From Atriophallophorus winterbourni (taxonomy: Eukaryota; Platyhelminthes; Trematoda; Plagiorchiida; Microphallidae): a stretch of 64,000 nucleotides of DNA. The notes below the pieces were generated by a model. It saw only the letters and a list, made by a program, of their open reading frames with translations. It was not told the DNA's origin and made no database searches. The translations under genes were made by a program, and so were the position numbers. The stretch is from the NCBI GenBank assembly GCA_013407085.1, contig JACCGJ010013206.1:60173-124172 (forward strand), given 5' to 3'. Below, in pieces: positions 59,286 through 64,000 of the stretch. Positions within the stretch are counted from its first letter, which is position 1. Every line of letters starts with the position of its first letter.

Positions 59286-60085
59286 TCATCTGTTGAGGAC
59301 TGTATGGCTTATCGTGATTGGACAATTCTCCATCAAACCAGGGTGGTTTGCGTGTAATTGCTTTCCGATAGAATGCTTGTCGTACAGCGATATGATAGAC
59401 TTCTTAAGACTGTCCCAATCTACCGTCTGGTGTACAGGTAGCGAGCAATCCGTTAAAGATGCTGCCGTCTTCAAGCATTCAGTCTGTTTCCACATGTAAC
59501 ACATTGGTCTCAGTATGGAACATTTGCTTCCAGATATATTTAAACGGGCTGTTACCGTGCAGTAATCAGTTTTACTATGCAATGTTCATACTATGTGCAC
59601 ATTGATGTTCGATGCTGGTGAACAAGAAATCAAGGCAAAATGGTGATTGACCTGGTTGAAACCTTATGGGTTTAAATACGTGTTGTGTGAGGCTACGTTC
59701 AAGACTCGTATTGAGAAACGTGTCTTCCAGTGACCTGCACCAGTTGATATTGGGGAAGTTGAAGTCTCCCATCAGCAGAATACGTCTGCAAGGGCTGAAG
59801 CTCCGGATTTTCTGTATTTTCTAACATTTTGTCGAGCAAGCTACGAGCGTTTAGGAATAATACGCAATAGCCATGTTTTGCAGAGATCCTGCACGAATGC
59901 GCAATCGTGCAGCACTTCTGTGCTGTGGCTAACACCGTGCTAAATTGATTGGCCACAGTAGTGTGCTGCATGTTAAAACACGCTGGAGTCTTACTACCAT
60001 TTCTTTTCTTTTTTTCTCCCATATCTGTCTAGGCCTCTGCAACCTGACAGTATCTTAGCCTACGTGTAGTATGTGACTGAATGGC
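59286..60085 (-). mobile_element. CR1-like element, 5' part with endonuclease, broken
   Basis: On the - strand, a 5' region (CTAAGATACTGTCAGG, GGCCTAGACAGATATGGG) is followed by LFLNARSLLDKM near 59,815-59,860, the N-terminus of the APE endonuclease. A deletion follows, then MGDFNFPNINW near 59,740-59,772 and RFQPGQSPFCLDFLFTS near 59,605-59,660, the metal-binding/catalytic part. After a frameshift comes a linker with QTVDWDSLKKSIISL near 59,395-59,440. RT is absent. Likely related to the CR1-like copy at 14.6 kb, which lacks this 5' part. Confidence 0.7.
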
Positions 60086-60320
60086 ACTTTGTCTGAATCA
60101 GATTTGTGCTTTGATTCATTCGTTCATTTGCAGTGATCCTCTGCGTGAAAGTTGCAATGGTTTGTTGAAGAACTTAGTGATTCGCCTTACGCGAACATTT
60201 ATAATAGATAGATCACTTTCGCCATTCGCTAATCGTCGCTTCAATTCGACCCTGGCGCTTTGCTGGGTCCGAGTCAGCTTGCACATGGACGTTGAAACCA
60301 TTAAGTCGCTTTACTCGAGT

Positions 60321-63300
60321 TCATCATCATCATGAAGCACAAGTCTGGAGCCAGACAAAGTGCCAAGCAATATGAAGCAGGAAAAGCAGATAAGCAAGCG
60401 CGTGGAAAAGGGAAAGCAGGCAAGCGGAATACGCAAAAGCAAATGCACAAAAAAGCAGCTTGTTTTTGTAGTTTCACTGCATGCGATTTTTTGGGTTTTT
60501 TTGTTTTGTTTTTGTTTTTTTGTTTTTTTATGTAAAATAATACCGAATAAAAAATTATGACACACATAATAAAATACACTGGCGCCACTGACTTCGGTTT
60601 GTAGCCATATCGCGTAAGGTTTCCAGCCAACTATTAGGTGGAGCTTTTGGACCCCACCCAGGCAAACGAATACGCCCAACTGAGCCTAGCGCTACGGTGA
60701 GTTTCTTCATCCCAACGCGCCACGTCATGGACTGGCCACCCGATCTTTTCTTCCAGCTTCTGTCAGGCTCTGCGAATAAGGCGCGGTACGGTAAACGGTG
60801 AGTAGGCATTCTTAATACATGTCCCAACCATCGCAAGCGAGCAAGCATCAGCATTTCTCTCAGTCCGTGGCCACCTGGTCCTAACACCCGCTTGCAGACA
60901 TCTATATTTGTAACACGATGCTGCCACCAAATGCGAGCAATTCTACGCAGGCAACGGGTATCAAAAACAGAAAGCCGACGGACATCTTCCGCTCGGATAG
61001 ACCAGGTTTCGCAGCCATAAAGGAGTGTAGCACGCACCACTGCGTTGTACACTCGGCCTTTAGTATGGAGTGAAACATCGCGTCGACGCCACAGGTGGCG
61101 AAGGTTAGCAAACGCTGCACCCGCTTTGCGAACACGATGTGAGATCTCGTCCTCGACACAACCGCCAGCGGAGATACAACTGCCAAGGTAAACAAAGCTG
61201 TCGACCAATTCAAGATTGACATCGCACACAGTTAGGTTTGGAAGAGAGCCGCTCCAATCCTGGGTAAGTGTTTTACACTTGTTAGGCGCAAAGCACATGC
61301 CATACCTTGAAGCTTCAAGTGCCAGGCGGTCCAGGGCTTGTTGCATTATATGAGGGTCATCTCCCAGAAGTGCGATGTCATCGGCATACTCTAGATCGGT
61401 CGCTCGCTCACCCGGCAGAAGTTCAACACCTGTGCCCACCAGGCCAGCTAAAGCTTTTCTCAGGACATCGTCGATCGCGAAGTTAAAAAGGAACGGCGAG
61501 ATAGGGCAGCCCTGCCGCACCCCGCTGGAGATATTGAACGAGGACGACAATTGTCCGTACGCTCGAACCCTGCCCGAAGTTTGGCAATATAATGCTTTCA
61601 AGATCCAAACATACTTCTCGGGCACTCCATGTCTCAGTAGACAGTTCCAAAGACTTTCACGATCGATTGAATCGAATGCCGCTCGGATGTCAAGGAATAC
61701 CACGATAGTTGGTTTACGAAAAGTGTGGCGTTGCTCCAGTAACTGACGGAGTGTGAAAATTTGATCTATGCACCCTCGGCCGGAACGAAACCCAGTTTGC
61801 TCCTCACGGATTTGCTCTTCCCGTTTGGTACTCAATCGGTGAAGCAGAATGGACGCCAGTATTTTAGGAGCTACTGAAATGAGACTGATACCCCGATGAT
61901 TTTCACAGGAATCGCGCCGTCCCTTTTTGAAAATAGGAGCAATTATTGATTCTCTCCAAGGGATCGGAACGCGTTCCTCAGACCATATGTTGGCGAACAG
62001 CGTTTGAAGTTCGCGAACTAAAGCGAAACCGCCATCTTTGAACAATGACGGAGGCAAAGCATCAGCACCTGATGCCCGATGGCGCTTAAGGCTCCGGACT
62101 ACACTGTAAATCTCTGATTGATTCGGAGCCTCAAGAGAAATCGACCATGGGGTACAGTGTTCCGTATTCTCGAAATCAGTGGGTGCAGAAGGCCAGTTAA
62201 ACTGTGCTTCAAAATGTTTTGCCCATCGCTCCATGCGTCTGTGCATGTTAAAAACTGGCAAACCATCTGCTTCACGTATCAACTCACTGATGCCTGGCCG
62301 CCCGCTTCCAGTTGTTCTGATGAGTTGGAACAATTTTCTGAAATTGCCTACAGCTGCCGCAGATTCCATTTCCGTAGCCTTAGAACTCCACCAACTTTCC
62401 CTGTCGGTTCTCAAACTGGCAACCAGTTTACGTTTAATAAGCCTTCGTGACGCATCATGTATGCTATCAGCAGAAAGCAACCGACGTTGGTCCATTAATT
62501 GGAGAGAAATCGCAGAAACCCAGTGCTGAGCTACACGGGAAGTCAACCCACAACTATCCAACGCGGCTGTTTCCAAGGAGGTTTGAATCCCACTCCATTT
62601 GTCATCGATACTATTTTGGGGAACTGTAGACAGATGCAGACTCAAATTGGCCTGAAACCCTCGGAGAACCGGGAGATCGTTAAGCCTAGCAACATTCAAC
62701 TGCCTTGCAACATTTCTTCGTTTCCCACCAAAACGCATCGAGAGCTTAGCACAGACTACCGCATGATCGGACTCTAGACAGGTGCCCCAGTAGGAGCGGC
62801 AATCTTGCACACTCCCTCGCCAGGAGTAGCTGATAGCAATATGGTCAATTTGCGTGAACAAGGCCGCCGATGGAGATCTCCAAGTGGAACAGTGGCGCTT
62901 CGAATGGCGGAAGTTAGTGCTGGCAAGGTACAGTCTGTGCTCTGAGCACAAGTTAAGCAATCTTTCGCCGTTGTCATTACGATGACAATCGAGACCAAAT
63001 CGTCCACCCACGAAATGCTCGTTTAAGGATAGACGGCTAGGACAACGATGTCACTCTTCGATGCAAGTCTAAGGAGTTCTTGTAATCTTCCATAAAACTC
63101 ATCCTTGTCACGTTCAGAGCTACAGTTAGTCGGTGCATAGGCAGCAACCACAAACAGGTCGCGGGATTGGTTGCGGAATCGGCCTTTTTTGCACGAACCC
63201 TGTAGTCTTACTGCACAAAGGCGACTGTCGACTGGATCCAGTCTAACAGTGCGACCTCAGCTCGCTCACTCAAGACGATTCCGACACCAGCTCGACCAGA

Positions 63301-64000
63301 TACCATGGCATCGTCATCAGTGGACAAACGTAGATAGTGTGACTTACGTAAGTTCGAAGGGTTAGACAATCGTGTAACTGAGCTAGAGTTATGCATGCGT
63401 TTCCGACAAACAGCACACATCGACGTCGAGGCTATCAAGCGTGCGAGCCAAGGCTGCCTGCTGTCCGATGCTAGCTAAAGTCCGTACATTAAACGCAGCT
63501 AAGTTGAATGGTACGCGTGGGCGGAAGAACGCTCTGGAGGCATTCGAAGCAGGCAAAATATTCGAAGTAGCTGAATTTGGAAACCTCGATGAACAAGCTG
63601 CACTTCTGTCAGGGCTAACCAAAGAACCACAAAACGGACAACAGTTATTAAAAAAGTTTGCATGCAGTGTGAGATCATGTAAAGCATTTTGAGCAGAGAG
63701 CAAAGAGCGTGAGAGCACGGGATCTGTCATTTTTACCTTTATTTTCATAATTGCTTGTGGGCGTGATACTACCCGGTTGCCCAGGCCGAAGTAGGGGATT
63801 AGCTTAGGGGGCCCCACCCGGAGCCTTTGGCTAAAAAGCCTGAACCACAAGGCAGTGGCTTGAGACTGAGTTTGTCTGACCTCTATCCATCGACCTTCCT
63901 GGTATGAGTAGCTCTGCTGGCACAAAAAGGCACCACCCAGTATAGCTCAATGGGTCATGAAGGTACACAAACCGTCGCACCACGTTAAGGTCCAGTCTCA
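60321..64000 (-). mobile_element. Family A RTE-like element, nearly complete, runs off the window
   Basis: On the - strand: 5' region (63,926-64,000 and beyond), a leader with a Cys pair (CPFCGSL near 63,620-63,645), APE endonuclease from FNLAAFNVRTLASIGQQAAL near 63,450-63,515, with breaks near 63,389, 63,208 and 63,010; then the long RT ORF 63,011-60,555; a 3' UTR of about 220 bp; and an (ATG)n tail at 60,321-60,333. The endonuclease frame is interrupted at least twice, so this copy cannot encode a full protein. RT is undamaged. Confidence 0.93.
60555..63011 (-). CDS. Endonuclease C-terminus plus reverse transcriptase of family A RTE-like element (818 aa)
   Basis: This ORF is the C-terminal part of an endonuclease/reverse transcriptase of a non-LTR retrotransposon. 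The endonuclease end shows IDHIAI (55-60) and SDHAVV (81-86), the catalytic Asp-His pair. RT motifs: PWRESIIAPIFKKGRRDSCE (351-370), NHRGISLISV (371-380), QTGFRSGRGCIDQIF (405-419), FLDIRAAFDSID (439-450), GVRQGCPISP (497-506), and YADD (542-545). The C-terminal region has VYLGSCISAGG, LLYGCETWSIRAEDVRRLSV and RLRWLGHVLRM. The frame is uninterrupted over 2.46 kb. The annotated ATG is internal; the natural protein would start upstream, beyond the frameshifts. Confidence 0.93.
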   Translation of the reverse strand: MGGRFGLDCHRNDNGERLLNLCSEHRLYLASTNFRHSKRHCSTWRSPSAALFTQIDHIAISYSWRGSVQDCRSYWGTCLESDHAVVCAKLSMRFGGKRRNVARQLNVARLNDLPVLRGFQANLSLHLSTVPQNSIDDKWSGIQTSLETAALDSCGLTSRVAQHWVSAISLQLMDQRRLLSADSIHDASRRLIKRKLVASLRTDRESWWSSKATEMESAAAVGNFRKLFQLIRTTGSGRPGISELIREADGLPVFNMHRRMERWAKHFEAQFNWPSAPTDFENTEHCTPWSISLEAPNQSEIYSVVRSLKRHRASGADALPPSLFKDGGFALVRELQTLFANIWSEERVPIPWRESIIAPIFKKGRRDSCENHRGISLISVAPKILASILLHRLSTKREEQIREEQTGFRSGRGCIDQIFTLRQLLEQRHTFRKPTIVVFLDIRAAFDSIDRESLWNCLLRHGVPEKYVWILKALYCQTSGRVRAYGQLSSSFNISSGVRQGCPISPFLFNFAIDDVLRKALAGLVGTGVELLPGERATDLEYADDIALLGDDPHIMQQALDRLALEASRYGMCFAPNKCKTLTQDWSGSLPNLTVCDVNLELVDSFVYLGSCISAGGCVEDEISHRVRKAGAAFANLRHLWRRRDVSLHTKGRVYNAVVRATLLYGCETWSIRAEDVRRLSVFDTRCLRRIARIWWQHRVTNIDVCKRVLGPGGHGLREMLMLARLRWLGHVLRMPTHRLPYRALFAEPDRSWKKRSGGQSMTWRVGMKKLTVALGSVGRIRLPGWGPKAPPNSWLETLRDMATNRSQWRQCILLCVS

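Noticed and set aside
1..64000. CRISPR arrays, bacterial operons, rRNA or tRNA genes
   Set aside because: The window is eukaryotic; no regularly spaced direct repeats or conserved RNA gene signatures were seen.

Overview
The window looks like nuclear DNA from a trematode (flatworm), possibly a schistosomatid or a relative. The evidence is visibly AT-rich sequence, a single-domain hexokinase that closely resembles the schistosome enzyme as I remember it, very short spliceosomal introns (one of 32 nt), RTE-like, CR1-like and Penelope-like retroelements of trematode type, and short dispersed repeats carrying hammerhead ribozyme motifs of the kind known from schistosome repeats. The species cannot be fixed from sequence alone.

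Only two host genes are well supported. Hexokinase lies at 16,882-18,921 on the + strand, with nine exons in about 2 kb; every splice phase agrees and it encodes 449 residues. A tetratricopeptide-repeat gene of the TTC29 type (ciliary/flagellar) lies at about 54,341 down to 43,989 on the - strand. Seven exons are joined here by matching splice phases, and its introns are full of repeats. The end of its C-terminus is not resolved.

Layout. 0-7 kb: AT-rich sequence with several copies of a hammerhead repeat (called H1). 6.8-7.7 kb: an old CR1-like fragment. 9.4-13.1 kb: two Penelope-like elements head to head, each ending in a hammerhead-like motif. 14.6-16.5 kb: a CR1-like element just upstream of hexokinase. 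20.8-41.5 kb: many broken non-LTR elements, mainly one family with a C-terminal CCHC finger, with an ~1.9-kb inverted duplication (26.8-28.7 and 39.7-41.5 kb). 44-54.3 kb: TTC29, with an antisense RTE copy, an H1 copy and a second hammerhead repeat family (H2) in its introns; the H2 copy at 53,618-53,660 has a fully canonical hammerhead core. 54.8-64 kb: several RTE-like and CR1-like elements, including two with long uninterrupted ORFs (605 and 818 aa).

The most interesting content is three separate hammerhead-bearing repeat types in one window: H1, H2 and the Penelope-like termini. No CRISPR array, rRNA or tRNA was recognised. Element boundaries are approximate except where a tail, a target duplication or a pair of copies defines them. 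Family letters A-E, H1 and H2 are labels used only here.
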